Of a DNA stretch of 64,000 bases, positions 33,501-54,944 are shown in pieces. Source of the DNA: Notamacropus eugenii (lineage: Eukaryota; Chordata; Mammalia; Diprotodontia; Macropodidae); assembly GCF_028372415.1 (NCBI RefSeq), contig NC_092878.1, positions 27,572,903 through 27,636,902 on the forward strand, written 5' to 3'. Position 1 is the first letter of the stretch, and every line of letters starts with the position of its first letter. A model generated the notes under the pieces. It was not told where the DNA came from. It worked only from the letters and a program-made list of their open reading frames with translations, and did no database searches. The position numbers and the translations under genes are program-made.

Positions 33501-36500
33501 CAGGCTGGAGCTGGCTTCTGCCCACTCCACTAGGCTATGATTCAGGCATGGGTTACCAACGACAGTCATCTCAGGTCCCCCGCCCCTTCCCAACTTGGGT
33601 TGTGCCAGAAAACTACTTTCAGGAGGGCGGGGAGCAGATGGGCAAAGGCGAAGGCTTGCACAGAAACAGGGGTGTAGGTTTGCTTCTTTGCGTATCTGTG
33701 CCACCAAGGAGTATACCCCTACCTATACCTAAGGCCCCTGATCCTGGAAGCCAAGTGGTCTGGAACCTGGGCATCTCTGACCTTTTCAATGTAATCTGAT
33801 CTGAGTGTAAAAGCTAGGACCATGAGAGCAAAGTCAGCTTCCAGCTTAGAAGAGGGGAGATGGGACTTGGCCACTTTGGGGTATATTCCCAAACTTTGTG
33901 ACTTTGTCTGGAGGCTGTGATGCGGGGCTAGGAACTGAGACTTGGATGGAGGCAGAATGGTAGCTCAAGGATCAAGAGCTGGAAGGAAGACTGGAGATCA
34001 CATCCTCTAATCCACTCCTTTTATAGATGGGGAATTTAGAGGAAGAGATTTGCAGGAGGTCACATCACCGATAAGTGGCAGAGCAACGACTTGAACTCGG
34101 GTCATCTACTCCTAATCTTATGAACATTCCATCTCACCATGCAGTCTCCTGCTTGAACCACTCTTTCCATCCCTACTTGCTTATGGGATAGCAATCAACC
34201 TCATGAGGATACTTCAAACTCTTGAGTAGAGCCCCTGAAAAGAACAAGGACTTCTATTTTCACCACACTTTAGAGGCCAGATCCCTCCCCCAAGAGTTAC
34301 CCAGTCAATCAAAAATATTAAGTGCCTTCTATGTCCCAGGCACAGTGCTAATCACTGAAGATACAGAGAATGATGACAGTCCCTGCCATTGAGGAGCCCA
34401 GAAACCATTATGTACTAAGTACTGGACCCAGTCCTTACTTAACCAAGGACTGAGAGTGACCCGAGCCAAGGGCAACCCCCTCACCACCATTAGTCCAGGT
34501 CTCTGACTCCCTCACGACCCCGCCTCCGCAGCATGGTATCAAGTCCAAGTAGGAAGCGAGGTAGGAGACGAGAGAGGGAGAACAGCAAGTGGCTGCCCCC
34601 GAGAGACCCTCCTCACATCTCGAGCACCCACTGGCTGTGCCCCCACCTGCCTCTCATCATACTCCTGTATGCTTCTGTTCTGTCCTAGGTTGGGATGGGT
34701 TGGGGGAGCACAGAGCTTGTGAGAGGCAGAGAGGGTAGGGAGGGGGCTTTCAGGGATCAAAAATATCTCCCATATTCTCCCCCCCGCTCCCTTTTGGGGG
34801 GAGGCAGTTGGGGTTAAGTGACTTGCCCAGGGTCACATAGGTAGTAAGTGTCTGAGACTGGATTTGAACTGAGGTCCTCTTGACTTCAGGGCTGGTGCTC
34901 TCTATCCATTGAACCACATAGCTGCCCCCCCCCTCTTTTTTTTTTTTTAAGGAAGGAAGCTCCTTCCAATAAATGCAGAAAGTGGCCTGGGGCACTAAAA
35001 GGTTAAGTGACTTGCCCAAGGTCACATCACCTTTTTGCGCTGTGGCACGACTCTAAAATTCACGTCTTCCTGACTGCACTACAGGCTTTTGTAGCCTGCA
35101 GGCCATACTGAGTCTCCACACTTTCTCCACTTCCCAACAATTAGAGATTCATCTGGATAGTCCACAAGCTACTTTTTTCAAATGCAAATACCCTCAAGGG
35201 AGGGTTAGGTCTGTGAAAAGTGAATTACTTGATCTGATTAGGCAAATTGCTTTCTCCTTACCTGTGGGAATGGAGATTTTGATTTGATGGTGCAGTGGAA
35301 GCGCAGGTAATTTTAGAGTGGGGGGTGGGGAGGAGAGGGGGAAGGGCTGGCCCTGGTGGAGGCCTGGATGGCCAATAAAGTCACTGGGGAGGCTGCAAAG
35401 GGGAAGATATCCAGAGAGGTGGGATAGGACAAACTTCATCCATTTTGCTGAGGGTGGGGAGGAAATCCCAGACTTGCAGTCATCTCCTTCTGTGTCTTAA
35501 AATTCTCTCCAGGCAAAAGTGAAATACCTGACCCACATAATTGAGGGAGCACTTAGAAGGGGGTTCATTTTTATCTGATGACAATGGAGTTAACCTAACT
35601 GGGATTTTTCTCGCGATATTTCTTTTGATCACCCTAAGCATGTATGATAGGTGAGCCAGGTGTGTTGTTAACGCCATTTTGCAGGTGAGGAAATCAAAGT
35701 AGCCTCTGAGAGATTGTCACTTGTGTCCAAGGTCACAGATTAGTAATTAAAAGGATGAGGAGTCGAAGCTAATTCTTAAGATCATAAATTTAGAGATAAG
35801 ATAGACTTTAAGAGGTAATGTAGCCCAGCCTCCTCGTTTTACAGATGAGGAATCTCTGAGGCCCAGAAAAGATAAGAGACTTGCCCAGGGTCACACAGAG
35901 AGCAAGTGAGTTGATTAAGGATTGGAACTCTGCTCCTCTGAACCTAAAGCTATCCACCATGATTCCCACTGACTTCTATGTGTTTTTATGTTATGCCATG
36001 CTACGTAATACTGCAAATTGAAGTGCGATCTCTGTATTTCCCAGCCCTGGAAGGCATCACTGATCATCACAGGTAGGTTGAGTAGAGCCCCTGAAAAGGA
36101 CAAGGACTTCTATTTTCACCACACTTTAGTGGCCAGATCCCTCCCCCAGGAGTTACCCAGTCAGTCAAAAATATTAAGTGCCTTCTATGTGCCAGGCACA
36201 GTGATAGCCAAAGGATTTTTTTTTTTTAATATTTGATCCTGGGGATGATAGGGAGCCATGGGGGTTGTGACCTGGGGAGACTTGCACTTTAGGAAAATCT
36301 CTGGTGGCTAAGTGGAGAGAGGATGGATGGACTGGAATGGGGAGAGCTTTGTAGCACAGACCAACCAGCAGGCTATTTCAGTAGCCCAGGCTTGAGAAAA
36401 TGAGGACCTGAGGCAGGGTGGTGGCAGTATAAGAGGAGACAAAGGGCTGTGTTGGGGAAGGATTGCAAAGGTGAAATCATCAATGTCTTAGTTTAGAGAC

Positions 36501-39500
36501 TGTGAGGAATGGCTAGGTTGCTAACTCCCTGGGCAGGTAATAGAGATTTTCCTGCTCAAAAGCCTATTGAGACTGTTCCTACCCCACCCCAGATCCTGGA
36601 GTAGCCATTCGGTGCTCTCCTCATCAGAAACACATTCCTCTATGTTTTGCATGATTTCATATGTATAATTGCTATCATTTTGCTTCTCCATGGGTGGTGG
36701 TGGGTGGGAAGAGACTGGAGGAAGGGAGAGAATTTGAAAAGCAAATTTTTGTTTAAATGAATGCTAAAAGCACTACATTTACTTTTTTTTTAAAAAAAAG
36801 GAAATACATTTCTTTAGACGAAGCAGTGATCCCTAGCAAGTACACTGATAGTTCATCTCCCTTTGATCTCAAAGCATTATTTGATAGATCTCTGTCTGGA
36901 CTGATGACTGAGGCCATGGGAGGGGATGGAACCTCCTCCCCTAAACACCTCTGCCAGGTTCTATTTCCCACCTCTCAACACTGACATATAATCGTAGGAT
37001 TTAGAGCTGTATGAGACCTTACTCCCATCTCTAGTCCAACTCCATTATTTTACAGATAAGGAAACAGAGGCTCAGAAGCTTTTAAGTGACTTACCCATGG
37101 TTACATAGGTAGCTAATGGTAGAATGGAGATGAGAACCCAGGTCTTCTGACTCCAGGTCATAAATGACACTTTAAGGTCTATAAAACACTTGACATAATC
37201 ATTTCATTTGATCTTTTCAACAGTATGTAAGATAGTTTCTTGTTGTTCAGTGGTGTCTAACTTTTGTTGACCTCCTTTTCAGTTTTCTTGTCAATGATAC
37301 TGGAGTGGGTTGCCATTTCTTTCTTCTGTCGACTAAGTCAAAGGTTAAGTGACTTGCCCAGAGTCACACAGGTAGCGAGTGTCTGAGGCTGCATTAGAAC
37401 TCAGATCTTCCTGCCTCCAAACCAGAGCTCTATCCACTAAGCCAACTAGATGCCTGTAAAATAGCTACTAGAGGTATATGGTAATTGTTTAAGGTTCATA
37501 AAGCACATGATTATGTCAAGACTGGGTAACTTGGGGGGAGGGATCTGACTGCTAAGACAGTCATGTAAGATAGTGGTATTGTTATCTCCTCATCATTTCA
37601 CAGATGAGAAGACCAAATTCATACAGCTAATGCCCGGAGTCTGGTTCGAATTCTGGTCTCCCTGGGCTGCTGATCCAGCACTCCTTTCCATATCTGAAAA
37701 GGCTGCTGATAAAGCATAGCACTCACACCTCATTTTCTTGCCCTAGGCTCACTGCTCTGAGGAAGTGAAGGGAGGTCTCCCTCTCAAAAAGCTCGAGGAT
37801 TCCCTGGGTTGAGGAACTGCCCCATCCTCAAAGATCTTCTTTTAAAAGCTATAGATCAGTGGAAGAGAACATGGGAACAAGCCATTTACCTTCATGACTT
37901 CTACTTTTCAAGTTAGGCTGGCCTACTTACTATTGCTTGTAAATGACATGCCATCTCCCCTTTCCCTGTTTTTGTACTGTCTGTACACCAGGCCAGGAAT
38001 GCACTCCTTCCTCCCTTCCGATCCTCAGAATCCCAGCTTCCTTCAAAGGTTAGCCCAAGAGCTAAAGATATATTATACATGCATATATCTTTGCAAATCT
38101 TATGCTCTATATAATGCTAGCAGCCATTATCAGTGGCCAGGCAGCTCTCTAGGACTACAATGGAGAGAGGAGGCCAGTCTGTATCCATGTAGGAAATTCT
38201 TCCTACACAGACGAAATCACAGGTCTGTCACATATGTGTGTGTGTTTGCCTATCTTTCTATATATGTATAGTATTTACCTGTCTGTCTTTACTTGTCGTT
38301 CCCCTCCCTGCTTGCCTCTCTCCCTATGTAAGCTCCTGGAAGGAAAAGACTGTTTTTGTCTTTCTATCCTTAGTGCCTAGCACTGTGTCTGACTGTTGAA
38401 GGAGCTTCATAAATGTTTGTTAATTGATTAATTAGTTGATTGAATTAAATGGTTAACACCGGTGCCGGGCATGGGTTTAAGTTAGCAGTCTGATAACTTT
38501 AAAAATGTCCTTTGCGAACCGGGACACCACGTTTTTATAGAGGGAGAAGAAGCAGAGGTGTGGTGGGTGGGGTGGGTGTGGAGAAGAAGACTGATAACTA
38601 GGGAGCGAAGATCTGGGGCGGGGTGAATGGAGAGGGCAGGGGTAGGGGAGAAGGACAAATGAAGCTGGTCAGAATACTGGCACCGGGAGAGTTTGTCCAC
38701 AAACGTCCCCTCTCCTTAATTTTACTCAATCTCTGGGGTTGCTCCTGCTCTGATAGCAATCCCATCTAGGTTGGGTATGGCAGGCCGGATACTTTGATCT
38801 CCGTTACTTCCCTAAGGTCCCTAGCCACGTGGCAGAGCTCCAGTGCCCACGACTGCTGTCAGATAAGAATGAGGCAAGGCTTTTAGCTGGATACTAAAAC
38901 AGAAGAGAAGACACCATGAGAGTAGGACCCAGTACTCACGGTGTAGTTGTGCCAGGGTACTGCTTCCCTCCTAATCGCCCACCCCCACCCCCAAGGCGGG
39001 TACCCTAGACCTTGTGTCCCTGTCTCCCGCTCCTAGCTTGAGAGTTCTCTGACTTGTGGACTGAAGGCGGCGGGAAGTAGACCTCAAGGCGAGGGGCCGT
39101 GGGACGTAGCACTTAAGTTTGTGAGGCTGAGAGCCCCACCCAGAACAGGAGAGTTCACTAGAACCCACTCCTGTCCCCTTATCTTTCTTCCTCAGAAAAA
39201 CCCCTGGCAGAAGATCCGAACCATGGTGAACCTGCCGGTTATCAGCCCTTTCAAAAAGCGCTACGCCTGGGTGCAGCTGGCTGGTCACACGGGTGAGCAG
39301 CCGAACCGGGTCAGACGTGCGGGCTGAGTAGAGGAGGGCACCGGCCTCCCCCGGGCGCTGAAGGAGGGAACGAGGAAGGGGACAATCCTGGCTGGGGCAG
39401 GGGGGCTGATCGAGGGCCCTGTCACTCCTCAGGAAGTTTCAAGGCGGCAGGAACCAACGGGATGATCTTGAAGCGCTGTTCCGAGCCCGAGCGTAGCTGC

Positions 39501-40753
39501 CTAACGCGGCTGATGGGCGACGCGCTTCGGGGCTGTGTGCCCACCTTCCACGGCGTGGTGGAGCGCGACGGCGAAAGCTACCTGCAGCTTCAGGACCTGC
39601 TGGCCGGCTTCGACGGGCCCTGCGTGCTTGACTGCAAGATGGGGGTCAGGTGAGCGCCCCGCGGAGTGGCCGGGGAAGGGGCTGAGGGAGGAGGGCCACG
39701 GATGGCACCCGGCCTTAGTCTCAGACCTAGAGCTACCCGTCTTCCCTCACCCCACCGTCTCCCGCCCGTGGTCTCATGGCACCTTTACGGCAGGACTTAC
39801 CTGGAAGAAGAGCTGACCAAGGCGCGGGAGCGGCCCAAGCTTCGCAAGGACATGTATAAGAAGATGGTGGCCGTGGACCCCTCCGCCCCGACGGACGAAG
39901 AACACGCGCAGCGCGCCGTGACCAAGCCGCGTTACATGCAGTGGCGGGAGGGGATCAGCTCCAGCACCACGCTGGGCTTCCGCATCGAGGGCATCAAGGT
40001 GAGCGCCTTGCCTCCGGCCGCGTTTCCACGCAGCCTTCTCAATAGCCATCCAAGGCCCCCAGCCTCTGCCAGCCTGCGCCCATTCACCCCTTTCCCTTCT
40101 GTCAGTCCGCTCATTCCCTGCCCGCTTTCTTTAGAAAGCTGATGGGTCCTGCAGCACCGACTTCAAGACCACCCGAAGTCGCGAGCAGGTGCTTCGGGTG
40201 TTCGCCGAGTTTGTAGAAGAGGATGTCGAGGTGTTGGTGAGAGCCGGGGATGGCAGTGGGGCTGGGAATGGGGATGTTCAGAATCTGGGATCCCAAGTCA
40301 TAACCTGGAGCAGACCCTCTGCTCTCCCTTTTCTGCCCTTTTTCTGACCCTGTCCCTTCCTTTCCCCTGTCCAGAAGAAATATCTGAACCGACTCCAACA
40401 GATCAGAGACACCCTAAGCGTGTCAGAGTTCTTCCGGAGACACGAGGTGAGAAGAGCCCCGGGTAGGGTGGGCTGGGGCGGGGCGGGGGCCCAGACCTCG
40501 TGGAGCACGGTCTGCTACCCTAGTGGCCGCTGAGCTTGCTCCGTTTCAGGTCATCGGCAGCTCCCTTCTCTTCGTGCACGACCAAAGCCGTCGCACGGGC
40601 GTGTGGCTCATTGACTTCGGCAAGACCACTCAGCTGCCTGATGGGCAGACCCTGGACCACAGGCGGCCCTGGGAAGAAGGCAACCGAGAGGACGGCTACC
40701 TCCTGGGGCTGGACAATCTCATCAGCATCCTGGCGAGCCTGGCTGAGAGATGA
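29927..40753 (+). CDS. ITPKA: inositol-trisphosphate 3-kinase A
   Basis: Phosphorylates Ins(1,4,5)P3 to Ins(1,3,4,5)P4 with ATP; the neuronal A isoform also bundles F-actin through its N-terminus and is activated by calmodulin. Coding exons: 29927-30430, 39196-39292, 39433-39649, 39794-39998, 40135-40236, 40375-40446, 40550-40753, giving 466 residues plus TGA (human 461). The start [14 protein letters not shown] matches the human start. Exon 1 holds the actin-binding region, a nine-alanine run and the serine/acidic stretch [20 protein letters not shown]. The calmodulin-binding segment follows ([19 protein letters not shown]). The catalytic domain shows the IPK signature PCVLDCKMG, then [10 protein letters not shown] and the metal-binding IDFGKT, ending LASLAER. 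All introns are GT-AG. Intron 1 is 8.8 kb; the other six exons lie within 1.6 kb. The gene is intact and converges on LTK. Confidence 0.98.
30053..30079 (+). repeat. GCG/GCC trinucleotide run encoding nine alanines
   Basis: Pure GCG codons flanked by GCC give Ala x9 in the N-terminal region of ITPKA. Human ITPKA has a similar, valine-interrupted alanine run at this place, so the feature is shared but its length probably varies. Confidence 0.95.
31998..32016. repeat. poly(G) run of 19
   Basis: Uninterrupted G homopolymer in ITPKA intron 1, followed by a purine stretch. Length may be uncertain in sequencing. Confidence 0.95.
32757..32995 (+). repeat. left arm of an inverted duplication
   Basis: About 240 bp that recur in reverse complement at 34,421-34,658 with roughly 90% identity by eye (shared blocks such as 'gtgggtgctcgag', 'gtgaggagggtct', 'gctgttctccctctctcgtc', 'gagggggttgcccttggctc'). 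This arm keeps more CpG dinucleotides and sits in a CpG-rich stretch, so it is probably the source copy. Confidence 0.9.
34222..34350 (+). repeat. direct duplication, copy 1
   Basis: About 129 bp nearly identical (about 95% by eye) to 36,078-36,206. Both copies run from 'ttgagtagagcccctgaaaa' through 'atcaaaaatattaagtgcc' (copy 1 wording) to 'aggcacagtg', ending inside a CORE-SINE fragment. Confidence 0.9.
34421..34658 (-). repeat. right arm of the inverted duplication
   Basis: Reverse complement of 32,757-32,995, separated from it by about 1.4 kb. Several differences are TG or CA where the other arm has CG, as expected from CpG decay after copying. An open frame on the - strand here mirrors one on the + strand in the other arm; neither looks like a gene. 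Confidence 0.9.
34730..34930 (-). mobile_element. marsupial SINE in reverse orientation
   Basis: 'gggttaagtgacttgcccag', 'ggtcacataggtagtaagtg', 'tctgagactggatttgaact', 'gaggtcctcttgacttcagg', 'ctatccattgaaccacatag', 'ctgccccccccc'. Well preserved, with a gapless run characteristic of recent marsupial SINE copies. Confidence 0.85.
35795..35945 (-). repeat. MIR-type SINE
   Basis: 'cctcctcgttttacagatga', 'ggcccagaaaagataagaga', 'cttgcccagggtcacacaga', the reverse orientation of MIR-like elements. Confidence 0.75.
36078..36206 (+). repeat. direct duplication, copy 2
   Basis: Near-identical partner of 34,222-34,350. Immediately upstream the two loci differ, and downstream this copy runs into an A/T-rich break ('ggattttttttttttaatat'). 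Confidence 0.9.
36640..36800 (+). mobile_element. short L1 3' end
   Basis: 'tatgttttgcatgatttcat', 'atgtataattgctatc', G-rich 'ggtggtgggtgggaagag', 'gagagaatttgaaaagc' and an A-rich end, as at 11,030-11,370. A 5'-truncated copy. Confidence 0.65.
37232..37455 (-). mobile_element. near-complete marsupial SINE, reverse orientation
   Basis: 'ttgttgttcagtggtgtcta', 'cagttttcttgtcaatgata', 'ctggagtgggttgccatttc', 'aagtgacttgcccagagtca', 'gaactcagatcttcctgcct', 'ctctatccactaagccaact'. This is the reverse complement of the element at 47,322-47,565. Confidence 0.85.
37960..38440 (+). repeat. L2-like LINE 3' region
   Basis: Fragments 'caggccaggaatgcactcct', 'ccagcttccttcaaaggtta' and, further on, 'gtaagctcctggaaggaaaa', 'ccttagtgcctagcactgtg', 'ttcataaatgtttgttaatt' follow the usual order at CR1/L2-clade 3' ends. 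Confidence 0.55.
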
Positions 40754-41203
40754 GGCTAATCCCATCCCCACCCCGGAGTTCCTCGGGCCGCCATAGGATA
40801 GACCTTGGGCTGCGGCTGCCCGCTGGTCTTGCATGCACAAGACTTAAGGAATCCAGGCTTGCAAATCCCGAGGATTCCGAGACAGAGCCTGCAGTACTCC
40901 CGGCCTCCTCTGGGAAGGGGGGGCCTGCAGATTGACTGACGGCTAGGAGTGTACATATGCCAGAGCTCCGGCCCTCCCAAAGAGGAATGACACTAATCCA
41001 GAGGAAGGCGCAACAGTTTCTTTCTTCCTCCTTCCCCTTGCCTAGCCCTGGGAGAGAGGGACTGCTGCCGAGCCCTTTGGGCATGGGGAGGGGGGAGGAA
41101 AGGATCTGATTTGGGAGTTTTATTTCCTAACTGACCTGTATGGTCTGGCCTTTCAACACTAGCGGGGAGGGGCAGGTGCCTCTCTTCCCTCCCTTCCCTC
41201 TCC

Positions 41204-41209
41204 AATAAA
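41204..41209 (+). promoter_or_regulatory. ITPKA poly(A) signal AATAAA
   Basis: Hexamer in 'tctccaataaaactaactg', 451 bp after the ITPKA stop codon, followed by a GT-rich stretch ('cctgtgtctccgtg') suitable as downstream element. Confidence 0.85.
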
Positions 41210-41325
41210 ACTAACTGATGCAGGATCCTGTGTCTCCGTGCCCCATTCCCCTCCCGTAGAATCCAACAATTTGGGATTTGAAAGGAACCTTGGCTATTAC
41301 TAAGGCCTGGCCTGACCAGCTGCGT

Positions 41326-41500
41326 GGTGTAATACAAAGACTAACTGTGGTGGAGATATGGGTTCAGCCCTGTCTCAGACACATTAGCTGTGTGACCCTG
41401 AACAAGTTTCTTAACGTCTCTGGGTCTCAGTTTCCTCATCTGTAAACTGAGGGAGGGAGCTCTGTGACCTCTGTGACTTCTGAGACCATCCAACATAATC
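41326..41500 (+). repeat. MIR-type SINE between ITPKA and LTK
   Basis: 'gtggtgtaatacaaagacta', 'tagctgtgtgaccctgaaca', 'ggtctcagtttcctcatctg'. It occupies part of the short gap between the two convergent genes. Confidence 0.8.
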
Positions 41501-41768
41501 TGTAATCCTATCACCCCTTTCTCTCCCAGCCAGCAGTACTGTCTGTCCAAGCCCAGGAGCGAGGGTGAAGCTTTGGAAGGAAGAGAAGGATGGTGAGGGC
41601 TAAAGTCAGCCTTGAAGCAGCCAGATGGGAACAGAAACTGTAGTGCCAGCTGTGCACTTAGACTTGTCTTTCCTGGTCGGGCCTGTAGCCATTCACTTGG
41701 GCAGCAGCCTGGACAATGGAGCCTAGCTGATAAGGTGGCTCTACCTTTCCAACACAATAACCTAGCTT

Positions 41769-41774
41769 TTTATT
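41769..41774 (-). promoter_or_regulatory. LTK poly(A) signal AATAAA
   Basis: TTTATT on the + strand reads AATAAA on the - strand, about 250 bp after the LTK stop codon. The site is inferred from position and sequence only. Confidence 0.7.
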
Positions 41775-42022
41775 CCGGTGCACTATAGATACAAGTTCAG
41801 AGGGCAGAATCAACAAAGGTAAAGGAAGCCCCATTTTGAAATCCCAGGCCTGACACAACTTCAGGAAACAGCTACAGGGGGTCAAGCTGAGATGACTGTG
41901 CTGGCTTATGATGAGCTAGGTGCCTCCAGGTCAGCCTGAGACACTCCCCTTTTGTTTCCCAGCTCTCACCCTGACAAGCAGCATAACCCATCATCGCATG
42001 TTGAGGGAGGAGGAAGGGGGAG

Positions 42023-51793
<9,771 letters not shown>

Positions 51794-52674
51794 CACCCCA
51801 CCCGCAGGGGCCAGCCAGGTGCGGGCAAGGACTCCGCAGACGCTGTGCTGGACTGTCAGACGGCCTGAGGCTTATAGGAGTGTCCAGCAGCCCCAGGGTA
51901 CCTCAGGGTCCTAGAGCCCGCCCCAGCCACACCCGTTTCAGACCCGTGGTCAGAGCAGCTCAGGAACCAGGGAAGCGGAGGGGGCACAGTGAGTCGGCAC
52001 CAAGTTCCAGCATATGACTAGCCAAATCCTCAAAGAACCAATTCCAATTTTGACCAAAAATCACCTTGGCCTCTGACCAATGACAGGTTAAGAATGGGGA
52101 GAAGCCAAGCAGCCCCTCATAATGCCCTGGGTTTTTGGGCCCCAGCTACATGGATGCCCTAGGGAGCTAAGGAGGAAATTCGGAGGCAGAGAAGTCGGAC
52201 AACGAAGTCGGTCCTTCCCTGGGCTTCATTGATAGCAAGTTGTCAGGTGTGATGTCAGCTAGTTTTATCCTGGGAGAGATGGAGTGTGGGGTTTTGTATG
52301 ACTCTTGAGGTGTAATTTTTAAACTTTGTGATTATTCTATCCAGTCTCTGGATTAGAGGTCTGTTAGCCCAGAAACTAACACTGCATATTACACCCTCTT
52401 ACATACCCACCTTACATACTACACACCCATGCCATAAATCCCTTTTCTCACATTCATTTCATGTACAAGGATGTGCACTGGGGGGGGGGGAGGGGGGAGC
52501 ACTGGACTAACTAGGCAGTCAGGCGACCTGAGTTCTACCTTCTGGTGTGAACTTGGGCAAATTCTTACTCTCTCTGAGTCTTTTTTCCTCAGCTATAAAG
52601 TAGGGTCATTACCTGCCCTGCTTATCTCTCAAGCTTGTGTGTTTGAGTTTTTTAAGACACAAATCTAAGGCATG

Positions 52675-52925
52675 AAGTGGGGTAATGCATGGAATGCAGG
52701 ACTTGGAATCAAGAAGAATTCCAATCCTGCCTCAGACACTTACTCGCTACAACCCTGAGCAAGTCACATAACCTCTCTCAGCTTCAGTTTCCTTTTCTGT
52801 AATGGCATAATAGATAATAATAGTACCTCCCTCACAGAGGTGTCCTGAGAATCCAATGAGACAACACATGCACAGTGCTATGCAAACCTTAGAGTGCTAT
52901 AAAAATGCTATTAGCAATTAGCTAA
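52675..52925 (+). repeat. near-complete MIR-type SINE
   Basis: 'catggaatgcaggacttgga', 'cctgcctcagacacttactc', 'gagcaagtcacataacctct', 'cagcttcagtttccttttct', 'aataatagtacctccctcac', 'gagaatccaatgagacaaca', 'agagtgctataaaaatgcta'. Confidence 0.85.
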
Positions 52926-53119
52926 TTGTTGGTATTGTAATATGTCCCAAAGTGTTAAGGTTTGTTGGGTGCACTTTAGAAAGTCAAAATATTCAGATAA
53001 TATAGGCCTTGTCACTGTTCACAAAATGTGGGGAGGAGTAATCTGATTAAATGGGAAGGGCAGCTAGCCACTGGCTGCGTAGAGATGGGCCACATCCCTG
53101 GAAGACTTAAAAAGTTAAT

Positions 53120-53860
53120 CCTGAATCATATAAAAAAACTTGCTCCAAATCACTATTAGAGAAATTTACATTTTAAAGCAACTCTGAGATTCCATCTCAT
53201 ACCCATCAGATTGGCAAAACTGACCCCAAAATGACAACTGTTGAATGGGCTTTGGGAAAACAGAGACATTAATGTGTGTTGTTGGTGTCAAAATGGTATG
53301 GGCCATTCTGGAACAAAATTTGGAACTAGGTCCAGAAGGTTACTAAGCTCTGCATGCTCTTTCACCTAGTGATACCATATCAGGCTTCTGCTCAAGGAAA
53401 TCAAGGAAGGAAGCAAAGCATTCATATGTACACAGGGACAGCTCTATTTAAAGTGGCAAAAAATTGCAAGTTTAAGGTGTGCTCATCATTTGGGAAATTA
53501 CGATATTTGAATATAATTATGATATTTGAATATAATGGAAGACCATTACGTCATAATAAAAGATAAAAGGGATGGTTTTGGAGAATCTGTGGAAGGATTT
53601 GTGTGAACTGATGCAGAGTGAACAAAACCAGGAAAAACAACTTATATAACAAATGTAAGGACAAGTATCTTTCAAGACTTAAAAATTCTGATGGAGTCAA
53701 GTTGCAGAATGACATATTCTTGGACAGAGCCAATGTGGAATTAGTTTTGCTTTTTCTATGTGTGTTAAAAGGATTTTGCTTTTTCTTTTAAATGAAGGAG
53801 GGAAAAATAAATGTTTAACAGAAAAAATAAAATAATTTTTAAAAAAGACTAAGTCTCCCA
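53120..53860 (+). mobile_element. L1 LINE 3' portion, 5'-truncated
   Basis: Matches the well-known end of marsupial L1 ORF2 and the 3' UTR: 'agcaactctgagattccatc', 'acccatcagattggcaaaac', 'ttgggaaaacagagacatta', 'ggccattctggaacaaaatt', 'tatatgtacacagggacag' (diverged), 'gtgaactgatgcagagtgaa', 'caaaaccaggaaaaacaac'. Sense orientation, several indels, ends A-rich near 53,860. Confidence 0.85.
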
Positions 53861-54279
53861 AGCCCTGAGGACAGTTTGATTTAGCATGAAGTCTTGCGGG
53901 CAGGAAGCAGCTGTGTGTAATATGGCTTTCAGCTCCTATCAGAGGTCAGTCAGGGATTGTGTTTTCCTCCCCAGACTCATTATCATCCTTGTCTTCTAGC
54001 ATTGGAGCTACTCAATCAATAGGACCCACTAAAGGAAGAGGCAGCTCAGAATTCAGTGTGCTCAAGGCAGAAAACAAAAATACATACACTCCAGCAGGGA
54101 CAAGAATTAGCTTTAAAATGCATGATCTCTGAGAGCAGAGAGCTGATTTTTTGATTCAATCAAGAACTATCCCTGGGAGTTGAGAGCAGAGCTTTGGAAG
54201 GCAGCAGACCTAGGGATCCCAACGGAACATCTTAACCCAGAAGAGATACTGTGCCTGGGATGGAGGAGGACTCCATGAA

Positions 54280-54640
54280 ATGATATCAGGACTCTGCAGT
54301 CCCGGAGGGCATAAGACGCCCTGGTCACACAGGTCCTGATGGCGGTACCTCAGGACCAGCGTACTCTAATGAATGTGTTCCCCCTCTTTCCAGAGACATG
54401 TCTATGCGGGAAATTGTCCCCAGTCTTCCTGGAGGGAGAATACTCTGTAGCTGCAGTTCTTACCATGGCAAATAGTTTGCTTTGAATTGTGCCTAACGGC
54501 TATTAAACTCACCAGACTGGAGTTTGGGGAGGCCTGGACCCTTCCGCTACCCTGAGAATCTGGGAGTGGAGACCCAGTCTACAAGCTTGAGGGGGCTGAG
54601 TTTGAAAGGCAGCCCAGGGACCCTGGAAAGAATGTGTCAG
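54280..54640 (+). mobile_element. possible LTR fragment of an old endogenous retrovirus
   Basis: The segment 'tgcctaacggctattaaact' with 'caccagactggag' has the look of an LTR poly(A)-site region, preceded by GC-richer sequence. No internal region, matching second LTR or target duplication is recognisable. If it is an LTR it is a solo, broken and old one. Weak call. Confidence 0.3.
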
Positions 54641-54944
54641 TGGTGATTTCCTTATAGTCCCAGGCACTCAGACCAAGACATCCCTCTTATAGATACTGTC
54701 TCCCCCTGTTAGAAATAGAATGGGAACTCCTTTTTGTGTTCTTATCTCCAGAACTGACCTTGGCATAGAACAAGTGCTTAATATTTTCTCATGGATTTAC
54801 TCATTTGTTCTAAGTTTTTTTACGCCTCAAAGCAATCATTTGAAGCAAATGCTAGTACCACAGGCATTACCCCCTTTTACACAGAAGAGAAATGAGGTAC
54901 AGAAAGATGACCAGACCTGGTGGTTTCTTGGAGGAAGAGGACAA

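Larger units (their letters stand above)
30431..39195 (+). other. ITPKA intron 1
   Basis: An 8.8 kb intron. Its first part is GC-rich with a second CpG-rich stretch at about 32,700-33,450. It holds an inverted duplication (32,757-32,995 with 34,421-34,658), a direct duplication (34,222-34,350 with 36,078-36,206), SINEs, a 3' L1 end (about 36,640-36,800), an L2-like segment (about 37,960-38,440) and a 19-G run at 31,998. No additional coding exon seen. Confidence 0.85.
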
